Origin: Labilithrix sp.
Lineage (GTDB): Bacteria; Myxococcota_A; Polyangia; Polyangiales; Polyangiaceae
Assembly: GCA_019637175.1 (NCBI GenBank)
Contig: JAHBWD010000017.1
Coordinates: forward strand, 1-64,000
DNA length: 64,000 nt
Direction of reading: 5' to 3'
Positions within the stretch are counted from its first letter, which is position 1. Each line of letters starts with the position of its first letter. Shown here piece by piece: positions 8,244 through 16,480 of the stretch. The notes below the pieces were generated by a model that worked only from the letters and a program-made list of their open reading frames with translations, made no database searches and was not told where the DNA came from. Both the position numbers and the translations under genes were made by a program.

Positions 8244-8763
8244 CGTTCGAGCCGGCCTGCTCGCGCTCGTGGTGCTCGCGGCGGCGTGCGCGAAGCAGCC
8301 GGAGATGGCCCCCGTCGGGCTGTCCGACAAGCCGGGCGAGGCGCTGCCCGACAAGCCGGTCTCTTACGTCTTCGACGCGCTCGACGATCGCCCGGTCTCG
8401 TCGGCCGCGATGCGCGGAAAGCCCACCGTCATCGCCTTCATCGCGACGGGAGACATCATCGGGCAGGCGCAGGTCGACTTCCTCGTCGCGATGGAGAAGA
8501 ACGACGGCACCAAGGTGAACTACGCGCTCGTCGCGCTCCACCCGCGCAAGGAGATCGTCCTCGTCGAGGCGTACCTCTCGACGCTCAAGGTCGAGTTCCC
8601 CGTGGCGCTCGGCGATCCGTCCGTGATGGCGCCGTCCGGGCCCTTCGGAGAGATCCCGGCCGTGCCGACGGTCGTCATCCTCGATCGGGAGAGCAAGATC
8701 GTGTGGAAGCACACGGGGCTCGCCAAGGCCGACGAGCTTCGCGGCCATCTGCGCGGTCTCTGA
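8236..8763 (+). CDS. Thioredoxin-fold lipoprotein lacking the CXXC motif
   Basis: 175 residues from ATG 8236, placed by overlap with the preceding gene and by the lipobox in LLALVVLAAAC. The mature part reads like a redoxin/TlpA fold: a FDALDDRPVS strand, then AMRGKPTVIAFIATGDIIGQ where the active site would be, a central strand-helix pair, EIPAVPTVVILDRESKIVWK with the cis-Pro region, and a terminal helix. The expected WCxxC or PxxxTxxC motif is replaced by TGDIIGQ, so thiol chemistry is unlikely. Probably a periplasmic binding or chaperone-like relative. Last gene of the trio starting at 6917. Confidence 0.75.
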   Translation: MTDVRAGLLALVVLAAACAKQPEMAPVGLSDKPGEALPDKPVSYVFDALDDRPVSSAAMRGKPTVIAFIATGDIIGQAQVDFLVAMEKNDGTKVNYALVALHPRKEIVLVEAYLSTLKVEFPVALGDPSVMAPSGPFGEIPAVPTVVILDRESKIVWKHTGLAKADELRGHLRGL

Positions 8764-8855
8764 AGGAAATTCGCCGAAGTGGCACGGGGCCCCTCGTGTG
8801 CTAACCCGAAGAAACACCGCGACTGCCGGCGCTCGGCCGGCTCTCGGGGGGGAAG

Positions 8856-10823
8856 ATGAATCCTCGGAACCTCCTCGCGGCCGCGTTCGTCGGGCTCTCG
8901 GCCCTGCCACTCGCCGCCTGCGGCGGGGCGGTCGAGAAGCAGGTCGCGAGCCCGAGCCAGGGCTCGCCCACGTGCCGTTCGCTCGGCGTGCACGTCCTCC
9001 GCTTCGGCGAGGTCTTGGAAGACGTGGGCGAGTCGGCCAAGGGCCGGCGCTCGTCGTACGCCGGCGTCCTCGAGATGCTGCTCACGTTCGAGCGCGCGTC
9101 GAGCGATCTCGAGGCGCAGATCGCCACGATGAAGGGCGAAGACGGCGCGATGCGGGACGTCCTCCAGCGCGCCGGCGCCGCGCTCACGACGTCGGGAGAG
9201 TTCGCCCGCGTCGAGCGCGAGCGCATCGAGAAGCAGGCCGCCGCCCTCGGTCCTCTCGCGAAGGAGTCCGACGGCGCGTACGCCGAGCTCCGCGCCGCGT
9301 GCGACGGTAAGCGTCCTCCGCGAGAGTGCGCCGCGGTCTCCGAAGTGATGAAGAAGATCGAAGCCGGGCCGTTCGCCGCGCACGTGAAGGGCGCCGACGA
9401 GCTCGCCGCGCTCCGCGTCGCGGCGCCCTCGCTCGCGCGCGCGCGCGATCGGTCCGTCGCGGCGACGCGCGCGCTCGCGAAGGTCGTCGAGGCGCAGACG
9501 GCGGAGATGGTCGCGCTGTCGAAGCGCTGGAGCGTGGTCGAGAAGCAGGTGTCGGCGGCGTTCGAGGGCTTCGCCGCGCAATGCAAGAACACGCCGCGCG
9601 ACCCGAGCTCGCCCTTCGTCGCCGAGGCGAAGCCCGATCCGCGCAAGCTCACCGTGCTCGTACGCGTGAAGCCTCCGGCAGGGATCGACGAGACGTTCGA
9701 GGAGCTCGCGCAGGAGGCGAAGGACGACGAAGTCCGCGCGTTCTACCAGGCGCGCGCGCGGGGCGCGTTCGGCAGCGGCTTCGTGGTCGTGCGACAGGCG
9801 CGCGATGGCGGCGGCGGGAGCGAGGCGCTCGTCATCACCAACCGTCACGTCGTCGAGCTCGCCGATCGCGCGTCGCTCGAGATGGCCGACGGCACGAGCC
9901 TCGGCCCGGCCGAGATCGTGTACACCGACTCGCTCCACGACGTGGCGGTCCTCCGCCCGTCGAAGCGCCTGCCCTTCGACAAGGGCTTCGCGTTCTCCAC
10001 CGCCGCGGCGAAGGATCAGCAGGGCGTCATCGCGACGGGCTTCCCCGGCATGGCCGGCCGACCGTCGTACCAGACGACGCGGGGATACGTCTCGAACGAG
10101 AGCTTCCGCCTCGAAGACTCGGCGCGCCCGCTCACCTACGTGCAGCACACCGCGCCGATCGATCCGGGATCGAGCGGCGGTCCGCTCACCGACGAGCGAG
10201 GCAACGTGCTCGGCGTCAACACGCTGAAGGTGACGAACCGCGAAGCGGTGGCCCTCGCGGTCCCCGCCGAGTCGATCCTCGAGACGATCCGCCGCTCCGA
10301 CACCGCCGAGGCGCGACGCGCCTCGGCCGCGCATCGACGCGAAGCGGCGCGGGTCGCGTGCCTCGCGCTCGTGGGCGAGCTCGCGTCGAAGAAGCCGCGC
10401 ATGGTGCTGCTCGAGACGATGATCTCGAACAACCTCACGAGCGCCGAAGGCCTCCAGGCGGCGATGTCGATCGACGACGAGACGTTCGGTCAGATCTGGC
10501 AGAACGACTCGGTGCGCGCGATGAGGATCGCGACGCTCCTGCGCGTCGCGTCGTTCGTCGAGGCGGCCGGGGGCACGAACGCGCTCGAGACGTGCAGCGA
10601 CGCCAACCCCGACGACGTGCGCGACGTCCTCTCGGCCGACGAGATCCGCTATCGCGTCCGCTTCGGCAACTGGGAGGCGCGCGAGATCTCGTTCCGCTGG
10701 GAGCAAGGGCACTACAAGCTCGCGCGCATCGATCTCCGGCGCGCGGCCGCGCCCGAGCCCGCCAAGCCCGCGCCGGCCAAGCCCGCTCCCGCGCGCAAGC
10801 CGGGCAGGGCGAAGAAGAAGTGA
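8856..10823 (+). CDS. Trypsin-like serine protease lipoprotein
   Basis: 655 residues. Signal peptide with lipobox LAAC (about residues 18-22). The first 300 residues are helical and charged, without recognised domain. The protease domain follows: ITNRHVVEL (His near 331), SLHDVAVLRP (Asp near 362) and DPGSSGGPLTDERG (Ser near 438), with a helical domain after it. The catalytic order and TNRHVV/GSSGGP forms are those of the S1C-like trypsin_2 group (HtrA relatives), but no PDZ domain is apparent. The C-terminus is a Lys/Pro/Ala tail. It lies 92 bases after the trio, so it may share or have its own promoter. Likely an envelope protease. Confidence 0.85.
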   Translation: MNPRNLLAAAFVGLSALPLAACGGAVEKQVASPSQGSPTCRSLGVHVLRFGEVLEDVGESAKGRRSSYAGVLEMLLTFERASSDLEAQIATMKGEDGAMRDVLQRAGAALTTSGEFARVERERIEKQAAALGPLAKESDGAYAELRAACDGKRPPRECAAVSEVMKKIEAGPFAAHVKGADELAALRVAAPSLARARDRSVAATRALAKVVEAQTAEMVALSKRWSVVEKQVSAAFEGFAAQCKNTPRDPSSPFVAEAKPDPRKLTVLVRVKPPAGIDETFEELAQEAKDDEVRAFYQARARGAFGSGFVVVRQARDGGGGSEALVITNRHVVELADRASLEMADGTSLGPAEIVYTDSLHDVAVLRPSKRLPFDKGFAFSTAAAKDQQGVIATGFPGMAGRPSYQTTRGYVSNESFRLEDSARPLTYVQHTAPIDPGSSGGPLTDERGNVLGVNTLKVTNREAVALAVPAESILETIRRSDTAEARRASAAHRREAARVACLALVGELASKKPRMVLLETMISNNLTSAEGLQAAMSIDDETFGQIWQNDSVRAMRIATLLRVASFVEAAGGTNALETCSDANPDDVRDVLSADEIRYRVRFGNWEAREISFRWEQGHYKLARIDLRRAAAPEPAKPAPAKPAPARKPGRAKKK

Positions 10824-10846
10824 AGGCCGAGGGCTCCGACGGCTGA

Positions 10847-10860
10847 GGGCGGTAGCGCCC
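10847..10860. terminator. Short hairpin between convergent genes
   Basis: A 5-bp GC stem (GGGCG/CGCCC) with a 4-base loop lies between the protease gene and the convergent lipoprotein gene. It directly abuts the TAG of the latter, as in the arrangement at 3767-3785. No T-run follows, so termination is only suggested. Confidence 0.3.
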
Positions 10861-11733
10861 CTACTGGGGAGTCGCGACGAGCGGCGCCGAAGTCGACGAG
10901 CCGGCGCCCCAGAAGCTCAAGTCGGCAGGCTTGCTCCCGACGGGGATCACGCTCGTCGCGAGCTGGGTCGTGCCGAAGGTCACTTCGAAGAGCGTGCCTT
11001 CGTCGTTGAAGCCGTAGACCTTGCCGCCCCAGAACGCGAGGCCGAACACGTTCTTGTGCTCGATCGAGCCCCAGTTCTTGAGCATCTTGCCCGTGGCCGG
11101 ATCCACCTCGACGAGGCAGTCGAAGCCGCCGGTGCAGCTCCCGCCCTTGACCGTGAGGTACGTCTTGCCGCCCTTGACCGAGACGATGTCGCCGCTCGAG
11201 CGCATGCCCCCGCCGAGCGCGCCGATCTTCGTCTTCGCGCCCGTGGTCGTGTCGATGCGCACGTAGTCGGCCTCCTCGTAGCCGACGAGCGCCTCGACGC
11301 TCGCGTCGACGGTGCCCTTCGGAACGAACGAGAGCGAGTTGGGGTACTTGCCGCGCGCGATCTCGGTGCACTCGGCGGTCGCCTTGTCGACCTTGTAGAG
11401 CGCGTCGTAGTTCGTGGCGAAGAGCGTCGAGCTCTCGTCGAGCGCGATGTCGATGATCGGCCCGCAGCCGTCGAACATCCCGACCTCGGTGACGGCCTTC
11501 GTCTTCGGATCGAGGCGATAGAGGCGGCTCGCGCTGTGGCCGAACACCTCGTTGATCTCCGGCGGATCGGTCGGCGTCGGCGGAGGCTTCGTGTCGAAGT
11601 CGCCGGTGGGCGCGGGCGCGGCCGTGTCGCCGGGCTCGGGAGCGGGAGTGTCGAACCCGCCGCGACCGGAGGATCCGCTGCAGGCGACGAGGCCCGCGGT
11701 GGCAAAGACAAGGAGAGCGCGCGAGGCGTGCAT
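10861..11733 (-). CDS. Hypothetical lipoprotein, predicted beta-propeller
   Basis: 290 residues from ATG at 11731-11733, which begins the signal peptide (MHASRALLVFATAGLVAC, lipobox LVAC). A Pro/Thr/Asp-rich spacer follows. The body consists of repeating strand groups such as RLYRLDPKTKAVTEVGMF, LYKVDKATAECTEIARGKY, YVRIDTTTGAKTKIGALGGG and LVEVDPATGKMLKNWGS. Each pairs a hydrophobic strand with a D.x.TG turn, typical of a surface beta-propeller. No catalytic residues recognised. Similar in style to the lipoprotein at 26175-27221. Likely an outer-membrane surface protein. Confidence 0.75.
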   Translation of the reverse strand: MHASRALLVFATAGLVACSGSSGRGGFDTPAPEPGDTAAPAPTGDFDTKPPPTPTDPPEINEVFGHSASRLYRLDPKTKAVTEVGMFDGCGPIIDIALDESSTLFATNYDALYKVDKATAECTEIARGKYPNSLSFVPKGTVDASVEALVGYEEADYVRIDTTTGAKTKIGALGGGMRSSGDIVSVKGGKTYLTVKGGSCTGGFDCLVEVDPATGKMLKNWGSIEHKNVFGLAFWGGKVYGFNDEGTLFEVTFGTTQLATSVIPVGSKPADLSFWGAGSSTSAPLVATPQ

Positions 11734-11843
11734 GAGGTTGGCGCACGCTAGCGCGGCTGAACGATCCCGCAACGATACGACCGCGTCTCAGATGCGTATC
11801 GGCGCAGAAAGTGCTCCATCGCCACGGCGCCGCCACCGCGGCG

Positions 11844-13400
11844 TCACGCGGCGGGCTCCGGCGACGAAATCGCTCGTAAGAGCGCGGGCTTGACGACTTT
11901 GCCCAGGGCGTTCTTCGGGAGCTCGCCGACGAAAAGCACGTCCTTCGGCACCTTGTACGGGGCCAGACGCGCGCGGACGAAGGCGCGAAGGGCGCCGGCG
12001 TCGCACGCGGCCGCGCCCGGATCCGACGGGGGCCGCCGCACGACGCAGGCGACGACGCGCTCGCCCCACGCTTCATCGGGGACGCCGACCACGGCCACCT
12101 CGGCGACCTCGGGGTGGTCGCGCAGCGCCTCCTCGATCTCGAGGGCGCTCAGCTTGTAGCCGCCGCTCTTCAAGATGTCGACGCTCGTGCGGCCGAGGAT
12201 CTTGAAAGGCGCCTCGGAGCCGGAGGCGCTCGCGTCGCGCGTGACGGTGTCGCCGGTCTTGAACCACGGGGCGCCGCCGTCGGGATCGGCCGTGAACGCG
12301 CGCGCGGTCTCGTCGTCGCGACGGTGGTAGCCGCTGAAGACGCTCGGTCCGCGGATCCAGAGCTCGCCGGTCTCGGCCTCGCGATCGTCGTCGCCGACGA
12401 TGCGCGTCTCGACCGTCGGGAGCGGGAAGCCGACGCAGCCGGGGTAGCGATCGCCCGCGAGGCGGTTCGTGATCCCCACGCCGATCTCGGTCATGCCGAA
12501 GCGCTCGAGCGGAATCTTGCCGGTGATCGCGCGCCAGCGCTCGGCGATGGTCACGGGGAGCGCCGCGCTTCCGCTCGTCGCGAGGCGGAGCGCGCGCGCC
12601 GCGCCGGCCCAGCGCGCGCGCGTCGCCTCGCCTTCGGCGTCGAAGGCGACGAAGAGCCGGTGGTACATCGCCGGGACGCCCATGAAGACGGAGGCGTCGT
12701 TCATCGCGTTCCAGATCTGCGCCGCGTCGAACGCGCGCATCATGCGCGTCGTCGCGCCGGCGCCGAGGGCGGTGAGCAGCGCGATCGCGAGGCCGTGCAT
12801 GTGATGGAGCGGCAGCGCGTGGAGCAGCGTGTCGCTCGACGAGAAGCCCCACGCCTCGCCGACGAGGCGCTGCTGCACGGCGAGGTTCGCGTGCGTGATG
12901 ACCGCGCCCTTCGGCTTGCCCGTCGTTCCGCTCGTGTAGAGCTGGAGGGCGGGCGCGCCTTCACCGCGCGCCTCCGCCGCGCGGGCGACGCGCTCGCGAT
13001 CGGGCGCGTGCGCGAGCTCCGGCGCGAGCGGGCGGACCTCGAACGCACCGGCGAGCGGGGCGGCGAGATCGGCGTGCTCGGCCGACGCGAGGACGATCCG
13101 AGCCTCCGCGTCTTCGCAGAAGTAGCGCGTCTCGGGCGCCGGGTGGATCGGCGAGAGGACGACGACGCAGCCGCCCGCGAGGAGCACGCCGAAGAACGCC
13201 GAGACGAAGCTGGCGCCGGGCGCGACGAGGATCGCGACGCGCTCGCCCTCGAGCGACGCTCGACCGCCGAGGAGCGACGTGGCGACGGCGAGCGAGCCCT
13301 CGACGACGTCGGCGTAGGAAGACTCCGCGCCTTCGGCGTCGCGCGTGGCCGGATGGATCTCGCTCGCGCGGCTCATCCATCGCGACGTGAGCTCGCTCAT
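11844..13400 (-). CDS. Acyl-CoA synthetase, malonyl-CoA synthetase-like
   Basis: 518 residues, normal for the ANL superfamily. The AMP-binding P-loop YTSGTTGKPKG is at 155-165, RFGMTE near 299-304, the TGD motif at 381-383, the hinge region GRTSVDILKSGGYKLSALE at 402-420, and the C-terminal Lys in PKNALGKVVKP. The hinge and flanking text resemble MatB/ACSF3 (GRTSVDI.K.GGYK.SALE), which activate malonate or methylmalonate to the CoA thioester. A medium-chain acyl-CoA ligase is the alternative. Cytosolic. The start ATG lies in a divergent gap of 62 bases to the DMT transporter. Malonyl-CoA supply for polyketides is plausible but not shown. Confidence 0.88.
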   Translation of the reverse strand: MSELTSRWMSRASEIHPATRDAEGAESSYADVVEGSLAVATSLLGGRASLEGERVAILVAPGASFVSAFFGVLLAGGCVVVLSPIHPAPETRYFCEDAEARIVLASAEHADLAAPLAGAFEVRPLAPELAHAPDRERVARAAEARGEGAPALQLYTSGTTGKPKGAVITHANLAVQQRLVGEAWGFSSSDTLLHALPLHHMHGLAIALLTALGAGATTRMMRAFDAAQIWNAMNDASVFMGVPAMYHRLFVAFDAEGEATRARWAGAARALRLATSGSAALPVTIAERWRAITGKIPLERFGMTEIGVGITNRLAGDRYPGCVGFPLPTVETRIVGDDDREAETGELWIRGPSVFSGYHRRDDETARAFTADPDGGAPWFKTGDTVTRDASASGSEAPFKILGRTSVDILKSGGYKLSALEIEEALRDHPEVAEVAVVGVPDEAWGERVVACVVRRPPSDPGAAACDAGALRAFVRARLAPYKVPKDVLFVGELPKNALGKVVKPALLRAISSPEPAA

Positions 13401-13462
13401 TCGGACTTCTCCTCACCCGCGCTCACCGCGGAGCCTCTCGTCTACTACGGGCGACCGCCGGC

Positions 13463-14533
13463 GTGTACGATCGTCGTGTGGCCGGGCAGACGAAGGCGCG
13501 CCCTGCGTTCAGGGGGACGATCCTCGCGCTGCTCTCGGCGCTCGCGTTCGGCCTGACGACGCCGCTCGTGCAGCGCTTCGGCAAGGGCGCGGGCTCCTTC
13601 GCGACGGCCGCGCTGCTCTACGCCGGCGCCGCGGCCGTCGGCTTCGGGTCGCGCTCGAAGAACGAAGCGCGTGTGAAGCGCGAGCACCTGGGGCGCGTGC
13701 TGATCGTCGGCGCGCTCGGCGCCGGCGTCGCGCCGGCTGCGCTCGCGTGGGGTCTCGCGCGCGCGAGCGGGACGGCCGCGTCGTTGATGCTCAACGTCGA
13801 GGCGGTGTTCACCCTCGCGCTCGCGTCGTGGCTCTACGCGGAGCACGTCGGTCGCCGCGTCGCGTTCGCGGCGGCGCTGCTCGTCGCGGGCGGCGCGCTC
13901 CTCGTGCTCGATCGCCCTCGCGCCGAAGAGAGCGCGCGCGTCGTCGGCCTCTTCGCCGTGGCGTTTGCGTCGCTCGCCTGGGCGCTCGACAACGCGCTCG
14001 CCAAGCCGCTCTCGTCGCTCGATCCCGCCGCCGTGGTCGCGTCGAAGGGCGCCGTGGGCGCGACGCTGTCAGCGGGCGTCGCCCTCGCGCTGTCGGAGGC
14101 GTGGCCACCGGCGGAGCGCGCGGCGGCGCTGATGGCCGTCGGTGGCGTCGGCTACGGTCTGAGCCTCGCGCTCTACCTGAGAGCGCAGCGCGCGCTCGGC
14201 GCGGGGCGCACGGCGTCGGTCTTCGCGGCGGCGCCGTTCTGCGGCGCCGGGCTCGCGTGGGCGCTCGGCGAGCCCGCGGGGGGCTTCGCGCTCGCGGCGG
14301 GCGCGATCATGATCGCGGGCCTCGCGCTCCACCTCACCGAGAAGCACGACCACGTCCACACGCACGACGACGTCGAGCACGAGCACGCGCATCGGCACGA
14401 CGACGGCCATCACGACCACGCGCACGATCCGATGCCGCTCGGCGCGCACACGCACCCGCATCGTCACGCGCGGACCGTGCACGCGCACCCGCACCTGCCC
14501 GACCTCCACCACGGTCACGGGCACGACGAGTGA
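13463..14533 (+). CDS. EamA/DMT-family transporter with His-rich tail
   Basis: 356 residues from GTG 13463; a second GTG five codons later is equally possible. About ten hydrophobic segments span residues 15-295, in two halves each with the DMT fold (LLSALAFGLTTPLVQRFGK; FAVAFASLAWALDNALAKPL). EamA transporters export amino acids or metabolites. The last 65 residues are unlike the family: 23 are His, mixed with Asp and Glu (KHDHVHTHDDVEHEH and so on), resembling cation-diffusion or nickel/zinc loops. This suggests metal binding or metal export. No metal regulator is adjacent. The next gene on the opposite strand ends 31 bases away. Confidence 0.85.
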   Translation: MYDRRVAGQTKARPAFRGTILALLSALAFGLTTPLVQRFGKGAGSFATAALLYAGAAAVGFGSRSKNEARVKREHLGRVLIVGALGAGVAPAALAWGLARASGTAASLMLNVEAVFTLALASWLYAEHVGRRVAFAAALLVAGGALLVLDRPRAEESARVVGLFAVAFASLAWALDNALAKPLSSLDPAAVVASKGAVGATLSAGVALALSEAWPPAERAAALMAVGGVGYGLSLALYLRAQRALGAGRTASVFAAAPFCGAGLAWALGEPAGGFALAAGAIMIAGLALHLTEKHDHVHTHDDVEHEHAHRHDDGHHDHAHDPMPLGAHTHPHRHARTVHAHPHLPDLHHGHGHDE

Positions 14534-14564
14534 ACGCGCTGCGCGCGTCCAGGGGGCTGCGCGC

Positions 14565-16145
14565 TCAGTGCAGATCGCCGATGAGGTAGGCGAACGCCGG
14601 GACGAGCACCTCTTCGGGCGACGCTCCGCCGTGGCTGACGCGTCCTCGCCGATCGACGCAGAACCCGTGATCGCCGATGACGAGGAGGAGCGTACGCGTC
14701 TGGAGGGTCTCGACGTGTCGGAGGAGCGCGTCGGTGACGGTCTCGGCGATTTCGTCCAGACCGGCGACGACCTCGGCGGCGCCCATCGTCGGATCGCCGA
14801 GGGCGTCTTGGGAGAGCGACGCGAGGGACGACGGTACGACGTCGAGCTTGTAGAGCTCGCGCGATCCGACGCGCAGCCTTCGCACCGTCTCGGCGCTGCG
14901 GCCGCGGAGCGACTCGTTGGGCTCCTCGTCGGCGGGCGCGCGGAGGGCGTCCATGCCCCGCGCGAGGGTCTCGAGCTGGCGGAACGTGGTCGTGGGCAGC
15001 GCGCTCCAGAGGAGCGTCTCCGCCGTGAGCGAGGCGACGCCGGCCGCGTGCGTCGCCATCTGATCGCGCACGAGCCGCCCGAGGTCGTGCCTCATCGCGT
15101 CGACGACGATCACGTGAGCGCTCCGCGCGTTGTGAAGCCGCGCCTGCTTCGACGCGAGATCGAACGCATCCATGACGAGCCTCGGCCGCCGCCCGGTCGC
15201 GCCGAACGTCGCGAACGCGTCGGTGTACGACCGCTCGAAGCCTCGCTTGAACTCGTCTTGGGCTCTCACCGCCCGCGGATCGTCGAGCCCCGCCGCGATC
15301 GCGTTCGTGAGCGGCATGTAGCTCTCGACGAAGAGCTTCTCGAACGAGGCGAGCGCTTGCGGGCCGCGCGCTGCGTTGAGCGCGATCGCCCACGAGCGCC
15401 ACTCGTCTCCGTCTCCGCCGACGGGGACTTCGATCGCCGCCCTCGGCCGGGGCTCCGCCTTCGCGGGCGCGTCGACCGGCGCGACGGGCGCGTCGACCTG
15501 CGTATCGACGCTCTTGGCTTCGGCTTCGACCTCGGCTTGGACTTCGACCTCGGCCTCCGGTTCGGCCTGCTCGATCTTCGTCTCCGCTTTCGCCTCCTCG
15601 ATCGCCTCCGGCTTCGCGCTTCCGAGCAGCGCCGCGAGCGCCACCGGCGCGGCATAGGCGCGCACGCTCTCGTCTGCGTCGTCGATCATCACGAGGAGCG
15701 GCGCGGCCTCACACACGCGCGCGAGCACCCGGAGCGTCTCGCTGTCCTCCGGCGTCAGCGCCGGCCTCGCGATCGCCGCGAGCGACCCCATCGCGATCGC
15801 GATCCCGGAGGCGCCGACGCTCCTCGCCCGAAAGAGCTGATCCGCGAGGCGCGCCTCCGCGTCTTCCGGCATCGCCGCCCATGCCGCCATGTAAGGCGAC
15901 GGCGCGCCGCGTGCGCCGAGCTCCCGCTCGAGCAGATCGTCGAGGTGCTCGGCGAGCTTGCCCCGCACGAACCCAGGCGCAGGTGCGGCGACGACGACCA
16001 GCACGCCCGCACCCAAGAGCTCCGCCGTCCGTTGAACCTGCGCTTCGGGGCTCAGAAAAGCGAGGTGGCCGGTCGGGCTCGTGCCGCCGTCGGCGCCGAG
16101 AGTGGAAAGACTCGAAACCTCGGAGGGGCCCCACGTCTGCTGCAT
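14565..16145 (-). CDS. PglZ-like / alkaline-phosphatase-fold protein
   Basis: 526 residues. Residues 1-175 form a Val/Ala/Leu-rich domain (ELLGAGVLVVVAAPAPGFVR; APLLVMIDDADESV). A Glu/Ala/Val-rich disordered linker spans about 180-240. The C-terminal domain resembles PglZ: HVIVVDAMRHDLGRL, ALPTTTFRQLETLARG, LLLVIGDHGFCVDRRG, then VSHGGASPEEVLVP. The spaced Asp, Thr, DHG and HGG residues match metal ligands and nucleophile of the alkaline phosphatase superfamily. PglZ is a core protein of BREX and Pgl phage defence, but no partner gene (PglX, BrxC, BrxL) is here. It may be a phosphatase or nuclease of unknown role. The start is the only ATG in frame; the leader is described separately. Confidence 0.72.
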   Translation of the reverse strand: MQQTWGPSEVSSLSTLGADGGTSPTGHLAFLSPEAQVQRTAELLGAGVLVVVAAPAPGFVRGKLAEHLDDLLERELGARGAPSPYMAAWAAMPEDAEARLADQLFRARSVGASGIAIAMGSLAAIARPALTPEDSETLRVLARVCEAAPLLVMIDDADESVRAYAAPVALAALLGSAKPEAIEEAKAETKIEQAEPEAEVEVQAEVEAEAKSVDTQVDAPVAPVDAPAKAEPRPRAAIEVPVGGDGDEWRSWAIALNAARGPQALASFEKLFVESYMPLTNAIAAGLDDPRAVRAQDEFKRGFERSYTDAFATFGATGRRPRLVMDAFDLASKQARLHNARSAHVIVVDAMRHDLGRLVRDQMATHAAGVASLTAETLLWSALPTTTFRQLETLARGMDALRAPADEEPNESLRGRSAETVRRLRVGSRELYKLDVVPSSLASLSQDALGDPTMGAAEVVAGLDEIAETVTDALLRHVETLQTRTLLLVIGDHGFCVDRRGRVSHGGASPEEVLVPAFAYLIGDLH

Positions 16146-16203
16146 GCTCGTGATGTGCCAACATCGCGATGATTTGGCCCAGTTTCTTGCCGTTGACCGT
16201 TCC

Positions 16204-16217
16204 GGATCACCTCCTTA
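16204..16217 (-). promoter_or_regulatory. Perfect 14-base Shine-Dalgarno (anti-16S complement)
   Basis: The minus strand reads TAAGGAGGTGATCC, the full complement of the 16S rRNA 3' tail. No start codon lies at normal distance in a convincing frame. The PglZ-like ATG is about 59 bases further on, and the GTG inside the motif leads to a short Arg-rich frame. It lies just after the stop of a 14-codon mini-ORF. Confidence 0.6.
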
Positions 16218-16219
16218 CG

Positions 16220-16264
16220 CTAGGTCTCGTTCCTTCTGCCGGGTTCGTGCTTCGCGGCTTTCAT
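16220..16264 (-). CDS. Possible 14-residue leader peptide
   Basis: On the minus strand an ATG at 16262-16264 is preceded by ATAAGGGG (16268-16275) and opens a frame of MKAAKHEPGRRNET ending in TAG at 16220-16222. The perfect Shine-Dalgarno follows three bases after the stop. The layout suggests a translated leader or uORF ahead of the PglZ-like gene. It is too short to judge by composition. Confidence 0.3.
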   Translation of the reverse strand: MKAAKHEPGRRNET

Positions 16265-16378
16265 GATCCCCTTATGTGATTGAACCAGGAGGGCAAACGG
16301 TCGCTCAGTGTGCACGCCGAGCCATCTCTTCGGAGCTCTGGATAATTCGGAAGCCTAAAGCGCGATCCGCGCCCCCCA

Positions 16379-16396
16379 CCTAGGCCTAGGCCTAGG
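16379..16396. repeat. Triple tandem CCTAGG palindrome
   Basis: Three contiguous copies of CCTAGG make an 18-base perfect palindrome. CTAG is otherwise almost absent from coding sequence here. It could be an operator for a dimeric regulator or part of the leader structure; no assignment is possible. Confidence 0.6.
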
Positions 16397-16480
16397 GGTT
16401 CATGAACACCCGCACACGGCTCACGCGGTTGGAACGTCTGAAGGGCTCTCGTTCTCCGGGCGAGGGCCTTTCGCCTTTTG

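Larger units (their letters stand above)
16146..16480. other. 335-base intergenic leader without a confident gene
   Basis: This gap separates the rhomboid gene (ending at 16481) from the PglZ-like gene. Its G+C is visibly lower than its flanks. On the minus strand it holds, in order, a hairpin-capable segment near 16440-16475, a triple CCTAGG repeat, a 14-codon mini-ORF and a perfect Shine-Dalgarno. It is most likely the promoter and untranslated leader of the PglZ-like gene. Confidence 0.6.

Noticed and set aside
15709..16164. 151-codon minus-strand frame starting closer to the perfect Shine-Dalgarno
   Set aside because: Arg-rich and overlapping the PglZ-like gene in another frame. The start is still about 40 bases from the site.
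16201..16217. Apparent 3' end of a 16S rRNA gene on the plus strand
   Set aside because: Only the last 14 bases match. The sequence before them has no 16S similarity, so it is read as a Shine-Dalgarno on the other strand.
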